Positions 36,854 to 45,854 of a stretch of 64,000 nt of DNA are shown one piece after another. The notes below the pieces were generated by a model that did not search any database, was not told the origin of the DNA, and saw only the letters and a list, made by a program, of their open reading frames with translations. This stretch comes from Lacihabitans sp. CS3-21 (GTDB lineage: Bacteria > Bacteroidota > Bacteroidia > Cytophagales > Spirosomataceae), in assembly GCF_024343675.1 (NCBI RefSeq), contig NZ_RJUD01000004.1, forward strand, positions 167,823 to 231,822, given 5' to 3'. Numbering within the stretch: position 1 is the first letter of the stretch; the number at the start of each line of letters is the position of its first letter. The position numbers were made by a program, and so were the translations under genes.

Positions 36854-37574
36854 TATTCTTTTCTCCTATTATTATATATGTACAAGCATCAAAATCTATG
36901 ACCTCTTGACGCTGAAATTTATCAAAAAGCCAAATTAAAATCTGCAAAGGGGCTACTACCAAAGGCTGAAGGAATTTGGGGAATTTAAATACTAAACCAT
37001 CCTGAAATAGCTGCAAGCCCATAGCCATTCTTCCAATAATACCCTTAAATCCTATTACTTTGAATCCATTTTTCTCAACTATTTTTTTTAGACCTGCAGA
37101 CGTCCATCTCCAGTAATCTGTGGGATCTGGATGGTACATCCAATAACCATGAGTGGTCAATAAAATCCGACCGCCCGGTCTAAGAACTCTAAAAGCCTCT
37201 GAGAGATAGCCATCTGGATCTTCAACATGCTCCAAGACTTGCGTGGATATGATTACGTCAATGCTATCGCTTTCGGTTTGAATTTTACTGTCATTCCCTA
37301 CAATTATATCAGCATAAGGATTCCATTCCAAATCAATTCCCAGATATTGATATTCATTTTGATTGAACAAACTGATATATGGCTTTGTGCCACAGCCATA
37401 ATCAGCCAAAACTACTTTTTCTCCTCCATTATTTTTTACGATGTAATTATCTCTTCCCCACTCAACTAACTCTTTGAGTTTCTTTAAATAATACCATCTA
37501 GCGTGTGGAAATGGAGGTTTTATTCTATAATGCTTAGAAGCATCTTCTGGCATTTGCTCAGTTCTTTGACTCAT
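36837..37574 (-). CDS. Class I SAM-dependent methyltransferase
   Basis: A 245-residue methyltransferase of the Methyltransf_11/UbiE-like type: ADYGCGTKPYISLF (motif I), YLGIDLEWNPY, DVIISTQVLEHVEDPDGYL and FRVLRPGGRILLTTHG. It ends in a hydrophobic stretch near FLQPLVVAPLQILIWLF, so it may sit at the membrane. It overlaps YfhO (17 bases) and TylF (17 bases), which implies coupled translation. The substrate is unknown. Confidence 0.85.
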   Translation of the reverse strand: MSQRTEQMPEDASKHYRIKPPFPHARWYYLKKLKELVEWGRDNYIVKNNGGEKVVLADYGCGTKPYISLFNQNEYQYLGIDLEWNPYADIIVGNDSKIQTESDSIDVIISTQVLEHVEDPDGYLSEAFRVLRPGGRILLTTHGYWMYHPDPTDYWRWTSAGLKKIVEKNGFKVIGFKGIIGRMAMGLQLFQDGLVFKFPKFLQPLVVAPLQILIWLFDKFQRQEVIDFDACTYIIIGEKNNGSNK

Positions 37575-40053
37575 CTCCGCTAATTTTAGATGGACGAAAA
37601 TGCATAAACAGAGCCCCCAAGACTAAAAAAATCCACGCAAAAGATGCGTAAACATCATATTTTTGACCTTGTTTTACAGTTACGGGTACAAAATCGAAGG
37701 TAATTTTATGTTTACCAGCTGGCACTTCTAATCCCCTAAGAATATAATTTGCTCTAAAATGATTGACTGCTTTGTCGTCAATTTTTGAAATCCAGTCTAC
37801 ATTCCCTTTATAAAAGACTTCAGAAAATATCACTATTTGGGCAGTCGGGCTATCAAAATCATATACCAAGTGATCTGGATGATATGAAATGAGTTTAACT
37901 GTCCCTTCTGTGGCTTTAGAAGGTTTCAAATTCTTAGCCCCGGCAAATTTTGTTAAATCCACTACAGCAGTTTCATTTGGCTTCAGGCTATCCAAAGCTT
38001 TCATTTCATCATCTGGGCTATTTACAAACATAATGTTAGACACAAACCAAGCATTGTCTAAAGCCGAAGGGTTTTGTTGGACCATAGGCACGCCATTTTG
38101 ACCCGGAGTTATAAAATATTTGGTGTTTAACATGTTCAATACCCCCATATTGTTTTTTGAGATTTGATTGATTATCAAATCATTGTATCTACTCAACTTG
38201 GCAGCACTGTATCCACCTATGGATTTATGATAAACACTTGTAAGTGCATTATTAAAGGGACTTCCCGTAACATCTATTACCCTGTATGAAAGACTTTTGT
38301 CTTGTTGAATTTGTAGATCCGCCTGTGAAGGAGTAAACTGGTCATCTCTATTCACGACTTTTCTTTCAAAATCATCAGAATTCAAATATCTTTTATCAAC
38401 TAACCATAAGTCTGTTAGGCAAAGAAATACGATGATGGCACCTACCAAATTGGCATTTTTAAGTTTAGTATTTACAAAAGCCCAAAGAACTCCTGCTGTT
38501 AACAAAATAAATATCAAACTTCTCCAAGCATCGCTGCTGATCAATTGTTGCCTATCAGAAATAAGTGCGTTGTACAAACTATTCACCGCACTTTGGTTTT
38601 CACCGAAACTTTGTTTCAATGCCTCTTTGAATTCAATATCTTTTTCAATTGTGACATTCAAAAGACTAGGCATAAGAGCAAAAATCAAACAAATACCAGC
38701 GGTTATACCTAAACTTATGTAAAATGGCTTCTTGAATTTTTCCCAACTTGGAGGAGATTTGAGTATTTCGTTTAATCCCAAAGCCACAATTACCACCAAA
38801 CAAAGCTGAAAAAGTGAAAGAATCATGCTTACTGCCCTAAACTTATTAAACAAAGGCAAATAATCAAAAAAGAGGTTATTCAATATAGTGAAATTGCCTC
38901 CCCAAGAAATAAACAAGAACAAAACTGTACAAACCAAAAATGGATTTCTATATCTTTTGTCTACAAAAAAGAGAGCCAAAATAAACAAAAAGCAGATAAT
39001 AGCCCCAGAATAGGTACTTCCGCCAACGAACATCTGGTCGCCCCAGTAGGTTGGTAAACCCTGCACAAATTGGCTTGCTTGACCACTGTCAACACCCAAG
39101 TTTGTCAAAACCTTGTAAGATTCAGATTTGTTATCTAACACCCCTCCAGAAGCCCCTCCCGAAAAGTTTGGAATCAAAAAAGTAAACGATTCTAATTTTC
39201 CGTAGCTCCACTCATATGCATAATCCTTTTCCAAACCTTTTTCTGAGCCTGCCGCTGTATTTGACTTTAGCTCACTACCACCTCTCATGGTGTATTTTGA
39301 ATAATCATTGGAAGTCAATAATCGTGAAGCATTGGTTCCAACAGCCAAAAGACCCATTAGGATACACAATCCTGCTGCAAGAAAAAATTTGGACAATTTA
39401 CCTTCTTTGTAGGCCTGAGATAATTCAAAAATTCCAAAAATCAAGATGATAAAAGCCGAATAATAGGTAATTTGAAAATGATTGGCATTGAGTTCGAAGC
39501 CAACACCCAAACTAAATAAAATAGCTCCAATCCAAATTTTACCTCTAAAACTTAAAACTAAACCCGCCAACATTAATGGTAAAAAGGCCAATGCATAAAC
39601 TTTTGCTAAATGTCCAGCTTCAATTATGAGAACATTGTATGAAAAAAATGCGTAGGCAATAGCACCCAAAATACTGGGAATTGTTTTTATTCTCAAACTC
39701 AATAACAAAATATAAGCACCCAATAGATATAAAAACAAATAGGTGCCTTGTTGAGAAAAGAGATTATAAATGTATGGTTGAGCTTTTGAAAAAACTCCTT
39801 TTGAATAATCCCCTCCTATAAAAAAAGTTGGCATCCCGGCAAACATACTGTTGGTCCAACCTATAAATTCTCCCTTATTTTCGGCCTCAAACTTCCTTAT
39901 TTCAGATTGAGCTGCATGGCCATTTACAGTATCACTTTGTCTCAGAGCCTTGCCGCTGAGCATCGGACTCATATAAACTATCGACAAAACGGCAAAAAAC
40001 AGGACCACAAAAAAATGGGGAGCTGCATTTTTTATATTAAACTTTTCAGTCAT
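37558..40053 (-). CDS. YfhO family membrane protein
   Basis: An 831-residue protein with about 12 transmembrane helices and a long extracytoplasmic C-terminal domain closed by a final helix, the YfhO layout. Typical motifs include QSDTVNGHAAQSEIRKF after the first helix and WGDQMFVGGSTYSGA. In Gram-positive bacteria YfhO-type proteins glycosylate teichoic acids; the Bacteroidota role is not defined. It is the first gene of the minus-strand run at the edge of the polysaccharide locus. Confidence 0.85.
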   Translation of the reverse strand: MTEKFNIKNAAPHFFVVLFFAVLSIVYMSPMLSGKALRQSDTVNGHAAQSEIRKFEAENKGEFIGWTNSMFAGMPTFFIGGDYSKGVFSKAQPYIYNLFSQQGTYLFLYLLGAYILLLSLRIKTIPSILGAIAYAFFSYNVLIIEAGHLAKVYALAFLPLMLAGLVLSFRGKIWIGAILFSLGVGFELNANHFQITYYSAFIILIFGIFELSQAYKEGKLSKFFLAAGLCILMGLLAVGTNASRLLTSNDYSKYTMRGGSELKSNTAAGSEKGLEKDYAYEWSYGKLESFTFLIPNFSGGASGGVLDNKSESYKVLTNLGVDSGQASQFVQGLPTYWGDQMFVGGSTYSGAIICFLFILALFFVDKRYRNPFLVCTVLFLFISWGGNFTILNNLFFDYLPLFNKFRAVSMILSLFQLCLVVIVALGLNEILKSPPSWEKFKKPFYISLGITAGICLIFALMPSLLNVTIEKDIEFKEALKQSFGENQSAVNSLYNALISDRQQLISSDAWRSLIFILLTAGVLWAFVNTKLKNANLVGAIIVFLCLTDLWLVDKRYLNSDDFERKVVNRDDQFTPSQADLQIQQDKSLSYRVIDVTGSPFNNALTSVYHKSIGGYSAAKLSRYNDLIINQISKNNMGVLNMLNTKYFITPGQNGVPMVQQNPSALDNAWFVSNIMFVNSPDDEMKALDSLKPNETAVVDLTKFAGAKNLKPSKATEGTVKLISYHPDHLVYDFDSPTAQIVIFSEVFYKGNVDWISKIDDKAVNHFRANYILRGLEVPAGKHKITFDFVPVTVKQGQKYDVYASFAWIFLVLGALFMHFRPSKISGDESKN

Positions 40054-40089
40054 AATTCTTTTCTATTTTTGATAATATCAATTAAAACC

Positions 40090-40097
40090 CAAATTTA
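40090..40097 (-). promoter_or_regulatory. Probable -7 element of the YfhO operon
   Basis: On the minus strand this reads TAAATTTG (TAnnTTTG), 36 bases before the YfhO ATG. No convincing -33 box. Confidence 0.45.
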
Positions 40098-40242
40098 TTA
40101 AAACCTAATGATAGAACAGTAAATTAATTTGAAATATAATGATTTTGATAGCTTAGAAATTACAATTTGGCTGGCTTTTCGCACATTACATTTATTAAAA
40201 AACCAAAATATTATTAAGAAAAACCAATTTGTAGTCTATTTT

Positions 40243-40296
40243 TCTAATTTGTTTGTAAATGCAAATACATGACCAAACAAAAAAATACAAATTAGA
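40243..40296. repeat. Nested inverted repeat in a divergent intergenic region
   Basis: TCTAATTTGT (40243-40252) is the exact reverse complement of ACAAATTAGA (40287-40296). Inside it TTTGTTTG (40248-40255) is the exact reverse complement of CAAACAAA (40274-40281). The two pairings share bases, so they are alternatives. The 299-base stretch 40054-40352 between YfhO and the zinc-ribbon gene otherwise holds only A+T-rich sequence and the YfhO promoter element. Confidence 0.6.
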
Positions 40297-40352
40297 TATT
40301 CCAGAATAAAGCATTATTTGTAATTTAGTTAAAAATATAGAATCCAAAACAA

Positions 40353-40709
40353 ATGAAAAACTGCCCAGAATGCGGAAACATAATTTTAGGAAGAGTAGAT
40401 AAAAAATTCTGCTCGGATATGTGTCGCAATAATTTCAACAATAAGCTCAAAGCTGTCGAAGTAAATTACGTTAGAAATATCAACAACGCTTTGAAAAAAA
40501 ACCGACGGATTTTAGAGGAAATTTGTCCAGAAGAAAAAAGCAAAACTACCCGTAATACGCTCAATGACAAAGGTTTCGACTTCAATCATATCACGCACCT
40601 TAGAAAAACGCTCAAAGGAGCGGTTTACTATTTTGTTTACGACTATGGATACCTTGAGTTAGACAATGACTTTTTTTTGATTGTCAAAGACAATAGAAGC
40701 AAAGATTAA
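40353..40709 (+). CDS. Small zinc-ribbon protein, unknown function
   Basis: A 118-residue cytoplasmic protein starting MKNCPECGN, with a second cysteine pair in KFCSDMCRNNF; together these four cysteines form a zinc ribbon (about 4-24). The rest is charged and helical, with a 'KGFDFNHITHLRKT' segment and a tyrosine-rich end. Similar small proteins are scattered in Bacteroidota without known function. It has 32 bases to the next gene and follows the large inverted repeat. Confidence 0.7.
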   Translation: MKNCPECGNIILGRVDKKFCSDMCRNNFNNKLKAVEVNYVRNINNALKKNRRILEEICPEEKSKTTRNTLNDKGFDFNHITHLRKTLKGAVYYFVYDYGYLELDNDFFLIVKDNRSKD

Positions 40710-40741
40710 ACGTAGTAAATTGCATCATTAAAAATATTTTT

Positions 40742-41344
40742 ATGTTAAGACTCACTCTCGTATTTCTATTTTGTATTTCTCTCTTTTCATGCCAAAGGAA
40801 AAATATGGGCGGTTTTCAAAAATCAACCAGAGAAAATTTTTCTTCCAAAACCAATAATTCTAAGCTTCTATTTACTTCAGAAAATCCGATTTTCATAGAG
40901 GAAATTCAATCAGAACCTGAAGAATTGGAGGCTTCTATAGATAGCGAGTTGCGAATAGAAACCCTCTCATCCGAAAACAAAAAATATCGCAGAATAAATA
41001 AAGAGTTAGAAAACACTTCAAAAATTGAAGTTGCTCAAACAGAATTTGAAGATGCTCAGCTTGTTAAAACTCCTGAGAATAAAAAAGCCAATTTCGTTAA
41101 ACGTAATCCTGTTTTTAATGATAGCTTGAAAATTGGTTTGGTGTTTCTAATAATTGCTGCCGCCTTAGCATTTGTACCTGCCCTGCTCCAGCTTGCTGTT
41201 TTATTTGCAGTGGTGGCTATGGTGTTTTTATTTATAGGCCTTAAAAAGCTATTTAATCGTAGGGCAAAAATCAAAAAAAAGAAGATACGAAAGGAGAATA
41301 ATGAAATGAGGAAAGAGAAAGTAAAAGAAATGTTTAAGAAATGA
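40742..41344 (+). CDS. Lipobox protein with internal membrane segment, unknown
   Basis: A 200-residue protein. The first 17 residues are a lipoprotein-type signal with LFSC, Cys17. An acidic coiled segment (about 45-120) follows, then a long hydrophobic stretch (about 131-164) and a very basic tail (KKKKIRKENNEMRKEK). The membrane segment and basic tail after a lipobox are unusual. Not recognised by family. Its stop overlaps the hydrolase start (ATGA), so the two are translationally coupled. Confidence 0.6.
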   Translation: MLRLTLVFLFCISLFSCQRKNMGGFQKSTRENFSSKTNNSKLLFTSENPIFIEEIQSEPEELEASIDSELRIETLSSENKKYRRINKELENTSKIEVAQTEFEDAQLVKTPENKKANFVKRNPVFNDSLKIGLVFLIIAAALAFVPALLQLAVLFAVVAMVFLFIGLKKLFNRRAKIKKKKIRKENNEMRKEKVKEMFKK

Positions 41345-42060
41345 AAAATATAGTTTTTTTGCACGGTTTCGGAGAAAATGCCTCCGTTTGGACGGATTTC
41401 ATAAAATTACTAAATCCTGAAAATCAATATTTTACCCCTGATTTCTCTCCTAAAAAGGATTGTTTTTCTATACCAGAATACGCAGACTGGTTGAAAAACT
41501 ATTTAGATAAAGAAAAAATTAGAAAAGCTGTAATCATTGGTCATTCCATGGGTGGCTATATTTCTGTAGAATTTTGCAATAGATATCCAGAAATGACCCT
41601 TGGACTCGGCTTATTCCACTCTTCAGTAGCAGCAGATAGTGAAGAAAAAAAAGAGAATCGAGACAAAACAATTCAATTTTTAATAAAACACGATACCAAT
41701 CTTTTTATCAAGCACTTTTATCCAAACATGTTTACGGAGGAATTCAAGTCTAAAAACGGTGAATTTGTTCAAAACAATATTGAGAAATTTAGCAAAATAC
41801 CTAACGAAGCATTGCTAGCCGCTACTTTGGCAATGAAAAGTAGAGTGAGTTATATTGGCGAGTTGGGTAAATTTGAATTTCCAATATTTCAAATTTTAGG
41901 AAAACAAGATACTTTTGTAAATTATAAAGACGCTTTGGAGCAAACTATACTTATGAAATCCCCAAATGTTTTGTTGCTTGACCATATCTGTCACGCTGGA
42001 ATGTTAGAAAGCCCAGAAATTTGTGCTCAATTTATCGACAATTTTATAGCTTCTATTTAA
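41341..42060 (+). CDS. Alpha/beta hydrolase
   Basis: A 239-residue alpha/beta-hydrolase fold protein without a signal peptide. The oxyanion region is FLHGFGENASVW, the nucleophile elbow GHSMGGY (Ser69), and the probable catalytic His is in DHICHAGMLE near the C-terminus. Substrate unknown; it resembles BioH/MhpC-type esterases. Its stop codon interlocks with that of rodA on the other strand. Confidence 0.85.
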   Translation: MKNIVFLHGFGENASVWTDFIKLLNPENQYFTPDFSPKKDCFSIPEYADWLKNYLDKEKIRKAVIIGHSMGGYISVEFCNRYPEMTLGLGLFHSSVAADSEEKKENRDKTIQFLIKHDTNLFIKHFYPNMFTEEFKSKNGEFVQNNIEKFSKIPNEALLAATLAMKSRVSYIGELGKFEFPIFQILGKQDTFVNYKDALEQTILMKSPNVLLLDHICHAGMLESPEICAQFIDNFIASI

Positions 42061-43331
42061 ACCTTGTAGCTTCTGTGGGCATCCAGCTTAAGAAAAATAA
42101 AGAGTAGTAAGGTAAAAGACATCAAAGACGAACCGCCATAACTAACAAAAGGAAGCGGTATACCTATAACTGGCATTAAGCCGACAGTCATACCGATATT
42201 TACCAAAATATGGAAGAAAATTATACTCGCCACCCCATATCCATAAATTCTTGCGAACTTGGATTTTTGCTTTTCTGCTAAACTCAGCAGTCGTGTTAGT
42301 AGTATAAAATATAAACCCAACAAAACAAAACTACCTACAAAACCCCACTCTTCGCCAACCGTACAAAATATAAAGTCAGTGGATTGTTCTGGCACAAAAT
42401 CAAACTTGGTTTGTGTTCCTTTTAAATAGCCCTTACCCAACACTCCTCCGCTGCCTATGGCTAGTTTTGACTGTGTAACATTCCAAGCAGCACCTAATGG
42501 GTCAATGTCAGGATTTACCAACACCTTAATACGCTTTTGCTGATGAGGTGCTAATACATTGTTTATTATAAAATCTACAGTAAGTACAAACCCAGAAAAC
42601 AATATAAAAAGTCCGAGTATTCTTTGAAAATTTTGTTTGTTACGCTCATAACGTTTTAGAAATAAATACCAAAACAACACACCAAATAAGGCTAAACCCA
42701 ACACTACTGCCCAATTTGGAAAAACCAAAGCCAATATCAACAAAATAATAAAAGAAATAATCAAAGCTGGATAGACTCCTGGAAGACCTTCCCGATAAAA
42801 TACAATCATCAGAGCTGCAAAAGTTAGTGCTGACCCTGTTTCTTTCTGTAAAATAATAATAATAGGTGGAATCAAAATAAACAAAGAAGCCCTAAAGGCA
42901 TACTTCAATTTGGATACATTTACTCCCATCGTACTCAGATATTTGGCCAAGGCCATTACAGTAAAAGTCTTGGCAAACTCTGCCGGCTGAAGTGAGAATG
43001 ATCCAAATTTTATCCAAGACTTCGAACCTTTAATGTCACTCCCAAGAAAAATTGTACCTATAAGAACGACAATCCAAATTCCATAAAAAATATATGCGAA
43101 GGTATCATAGACCTTGAAGTCGACGAACAAAATGACCAAAATAAGCATAAAGGCAACAAACATAAATAATATTTGTCTACCAGCATTATGCTCCAATGAA
43201 AAAATAGGCTTGGGATTATCTACGTTGTATACAGCCGCATAAATATTCATTAAACCTACTATTAAAAGAGCTACATAAATCCAAATGGTAGTCCAATCAA
43301 TTCCTTGTTTTATATCTATATCTTTTGCCAT
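42057..43331 (-). CDS. rodA: Rod-shape-determining protein RodA
   Basis: A SEDS-family glycosyltransferase that polymerises lipid II during lateral wall growth with PBP2. The 424-residue product has about ten transmembrane helices and the SEDS motifs SWIKFGSFSLQPAEFAK and PLPFVSYGGSSLM. Its ATG shares one base with the mrdA stop (TGATG), so it is cotranscribed with mrdA. The periplasmic region has FVPEQSTDFIFCTVGEEWGF, typical of RodA/FtsW. Confidence 0.94.
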   Translation of the reverse strand: MAKDIDIKQGIDWTTIWIYVALLIVGLMNIYAAVYNVDNPKPIFSLEHNAGRQILFMFVAFMLILVILFVDFKVYDTFAYIFYGIWIVVLIGTIFLGSDIKGSKSWIKFGSFSLQPAEFAKTFTVMALAKYLSTMGVNVSKLKYAFRASLFILIPPIIIILQKETGSALTFAALMIVFYREGLPGVYPALIISFIILLILALVFPNWAVVLGLALFGVLFWYLFLKRYERNKQNFQRILGLFILFSGFVLTVDFIINNVLAPHQQKRIKVLVNPDIDPLGAAWNVTQSKLAIGSGGVLGKGYLKGTQTKFDFVPEQSTDFIFCTVGEEWGFVGSFVLLGLYFILLTRLLSLAEKQKSKFARIYGYGVASIIFFHILVNIGMTVGLMPVIGIPLPFVSYGGSSLMSFTLLLFIFLKLDAHRSYKV

Positions 43332-45196
43332 CAGTTTGTAGTTTTAGCAGGTGTACTTGTAGTTGTTGTTCTCGATGCTGAGCCAGCTACAGTGGTCCAT
43401 CTGGTACTGGCCACCTGCTCTTTATATGCCAGTCTTTCAACTTTCCCTTTCAAATATTGCTCTATCATCAATCCACAGATAGGTGCTGAAGCCGTTCCAC
43501 CAAAACCGCCGTTTTCAACTACCACCGCAATAGCAATCTTTGGCTTATACTTTGGAGCAAAAGCTATAAAAATTGCATGGTCTTTTCCTCTCTTATTTTG
43601 TGAAGTTCCGGTCTTTCCACAAACTTCTATCCCTTCAACTTGAGCGGAACGCCCCGTACCATTAGATACCACGAGTCCCATTCCCTTAACTACTTCTTCA
43701 AAATGTCTTGGACTAATATCAGTTCGGTGGGTTTCTACTTTAATTCCCCTAATATTTTCTTTATTGACACCTGTTTTTTGAACCAAGTGTGGCGTTAGCC
43801 AATATCCCCTATTTGCCAAAGTCGCACACAAATTCCCAAGTTTCAACACATTCACCCCATACTCTCCCTCACCAATACTCAGTGAATAAATGTTGGAGAA
43901 CTTCCACTGATTTTTTCCATAAACTTTATCATATCTTTTTACATCAGGCAATACACCTTTGGTTTCTGAAGGCAAATCAATCCCCAATTTTTTACCAAAA
44001 CCGAATTTAGACACAATTTCTCCCCAAGTCTCTAAACCCACTCTGGCTTGTGCATAAGGACTAGTTTCACTGTTGTTGCCAATTATCTTTCTAAATACAT
44101 TATAAAAATACGGATTACTAGATTTCTCAATGGCATTATACAGATTAGCCGCCTCATAAGGACCACTGTGGTAGGCAAACATAGTAGGAGCACCAATAAA
44201 AGAAGTTCTTGGGGTTATTACACCCATTTCAAGGCCAATTGCGGCTTGAACCAATTTAAAAGTAGATCCAGGCCTATAAAATGCAGAAATCGCTCTATTG
44301 TTTAAAGGTCTGTCTGGATTTCTACTTAAAACGGTATAATTCTTTGAAAATGCCTTACCTGACAACAAACTCGGGTCATAGGTTGGGTAGGATCCCATCG
44401 CTAGAATTTCACCTGTGGAAGGCTCAATAGCAACAACAGAACCTACTTTATTTTTGAACAAAGTATCAGCCAGTTGCTGAAGCTCTAAATCTATAGAGGT
44501 GTACAGATTTTGACCAATTACTGCCATGGTATCATATTTACCCTCGTTGTACTGGCCTTTTTCTTCTCCTTTTACATTCATCAGCGTAAACTTCACGCCT
44601 CTTATTCCTCGAAGTTCGTTTTCATAATATTTTTCTAAGCCTGATAAACCAATGTAATCTCCCTTTCTATAGTATTCCTCTTCTTGCTCTTCAAATTTCT
44701 TTTGAGGAATTTCTCCGATGTAACCCAAAGCATTGGCAAGCGTTTTTCCTGGGTATGTCCTGAAAAAGGATTGCTCAAAAGTAAAACCAGGATACTGAAT
44801 CATGGCATCTACCACACTTGCATATTCTTCTTTGGTGAGTTGCCTTAGAAAAAGCGACGGACGATCTTTAGAATATTCTCTGGCGGCTGTTAAAGTACTA
44901 TCTAGAAAACCTTTGGTAATATTGAAAAGATTGCAAAAAGAGGCGGTATCGAAAGGATAAACCTTTTTGGGTGTAACATAAACGTCATACACTTCCTCAT
45001 TGGCTACAATTAGCTTGCCGTTTCGGTCATAAATTTGACCTCTGAGCGGAATGTTAATTTCTCGCCTAATAGAGTTTAGTGCTCCTAGCGATTGATACTT
45101 GGTGTCTAATATTTGCAAATAGAATAATCTAAGGATATAGATAACCCCAATGGTATAAAAGAATATTAAAATAACTGGTTTTCTACTTTCGAGCAT
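43331..45196 (-). CDS. mrdA: Penicillin-binding protein 2
   Basis: The transpeptidase partner of RodA. The start is taken at the ATG at 45196 (MLESRKPVIL), giving 621 residues with one N-terminal transmembrane helix; a longer in-frame start at 45226 adds a non-family extension. A dimerisation domain precedes the transpeptidase domain, which has RPGSTFK (active serine), KSSNPYF and CGKTGTSQ. A threonine/serine-rich tail ends the protein. It lies upstream of rodA in the usual order. Confidence 0.94.
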   Translation of the reverse strand: MLESRKPVILIFFYTIGVIYILRLFYLQILDTKYQSLGALNSIRREINIPLRGQIYDRNGKLIVANEEVYDVYVTPKKVYPFDTASFCNLFNITKGFLDSTLTAAREYSKDRPSLFLRQLTKEEYASVVDAMIQYPGFTFEQSFFRTYPGKTLANALGYIGEIPQKKFEEQEEEYYRKGDYIGLSGLEKYYENELRGIRGVKFTLMNVKGEEKGQYNEGKYDTMAVIGQNLYTSIDLELQQLADTLFKNKVGSVVAIEPSTGEILAMGSYPTYDPSLLSGKAFSKNYTVLSRNPDRPLNNRAISAFYRPGSTFKLVQAAIGLEMGVITPRTSFIGAPTMFAYHSGPYEAANLYNAIEKSSNPYFYNVFRKIIGNNSETSPYAQARVGLETWGEIVSKFGFGKKLGIDLPSETKGVLPDVKRYDKVYGKNQWKFSNIYSLSIGEGEYGVNVLKLGNLCATLANRGYWLTPHLVQKTGVNKENIRGIKVETHRTDISPRHFEEVVKGMGLVVSNGTGRSAQVEGIEVCGKTGTSQNKRGKDHAIFIAFAPKYKPKIAIAVVVENGGFGGTASAPICGLMIEQYLKGKVERLAYKEQVASTRWTTVAGSASRTTTTSTPAKTTN

Positions 45197-45418
45197 GAAT
45201 GTAATGAGGACAAAATCACAGCTCAAAGTTCCGAAAATTTTATATCATTTTGTCACTTTCTATTATAAAAAATATTTAAGGTCATTGCTTTAATCTAACA
45301 AAATCAATAAGAAATGATAATTTGCCCTAAAAAGCTGATTTTTAGAATATTTATTTAATTGAAATTATACAAAACTTTAAAAAAGTCGCAATTAATAAAC
45401 TCTAGAATTTTTAAATAT

Positions 45419-45426
45419 TAAATTTG
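45419..45426 (+). promoter_or_regulatory. -7 element of tsaE
   Basis: TAAATTTG (exact TAnnTTTG) lies 17 bases before the TTG start at 45444. The rest of the 247-base divergent region 45197-45443 is A+T-rich with nothing else I can name. Confidence 0.45.
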
Positions 45427-45443
45427 CAAAAAAACAGTCTTAA

Positions 45444-45854
45444 TTGAAATATTTAAATGTTGGGGTAGAGGGCCTCTCACAAGTTGCAGATGAAATAATT
45501 AAAATTGGAAATGAGCTTCCAGTTTGGACTTTCGTGGGGAATTTGGGAGCTGGAAAAACTACTTTGATAAAAATTCTAGCCAATAAACTCCACATTCAAG
45601 ATTTAATAAGCAGCCCTACATTTTCTTATGTGAATGAATATGATGACAAAGTTTTTCATTTTGATTGTTACAGGTTGCGTTCTTTAGAGGAAGCCTTAGA
45701 TTTTGGAATTGAAGAATACTTAGATTCTGGCAAAAAATGCTGGATAGAATGGCCACAAATTATTGAACCCATTCTTCCTACTCCGTATTTGGAAATAAAT
45801 ATTGAACACAACGAGAACATTTCAAGAAATATATATCTTAAAATTATAAAATAA
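45444..45854 (+). CDS. tsaE: tRNA threonylcarbamoyladenosine biosynthesis ATPase TsaE
   Basis: TsaE is the P-loop ATPase that resets the TsaB-TsaD complex during t6A37 synthesis on ANN-decoding tRNAs. The 136-residue product has Walker A GNLGAGKTT (32-40), SSPTFSYVNEY and the FHFDCYRL and WIEWP motifs of the family. No ATG fits; the frame starts with TTG at 45444. The stop overlaps the next ATG by 1 base (TAATG). Confidence 0.95.
   Translation: MKYLNVGVEGLSQVADEIIKIGNELPVWTFVGNLGAGKTTLIKILANKLHIQDLISSPTFSYVNEYDDKVFHFDCYRLRSLEEALDFGIEEYLDSGKKCWIEWPQIIEPILPTPYLEINIEHNENISRNIYLKIIK

Noticed and set aside
20743..40053. Recent horizontal island with integrase or IS ends
   Set aside because: No transposase, integrase or terminal repeats were seen around the polysaccharide locus; base composition by eye is similar to the flanks.
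45197..45226. Longer N-terminus for PBP2
   Set aside because: MLESRKPVIL at 45196 gives the usual short cytoplasmic end before the membrane helix.
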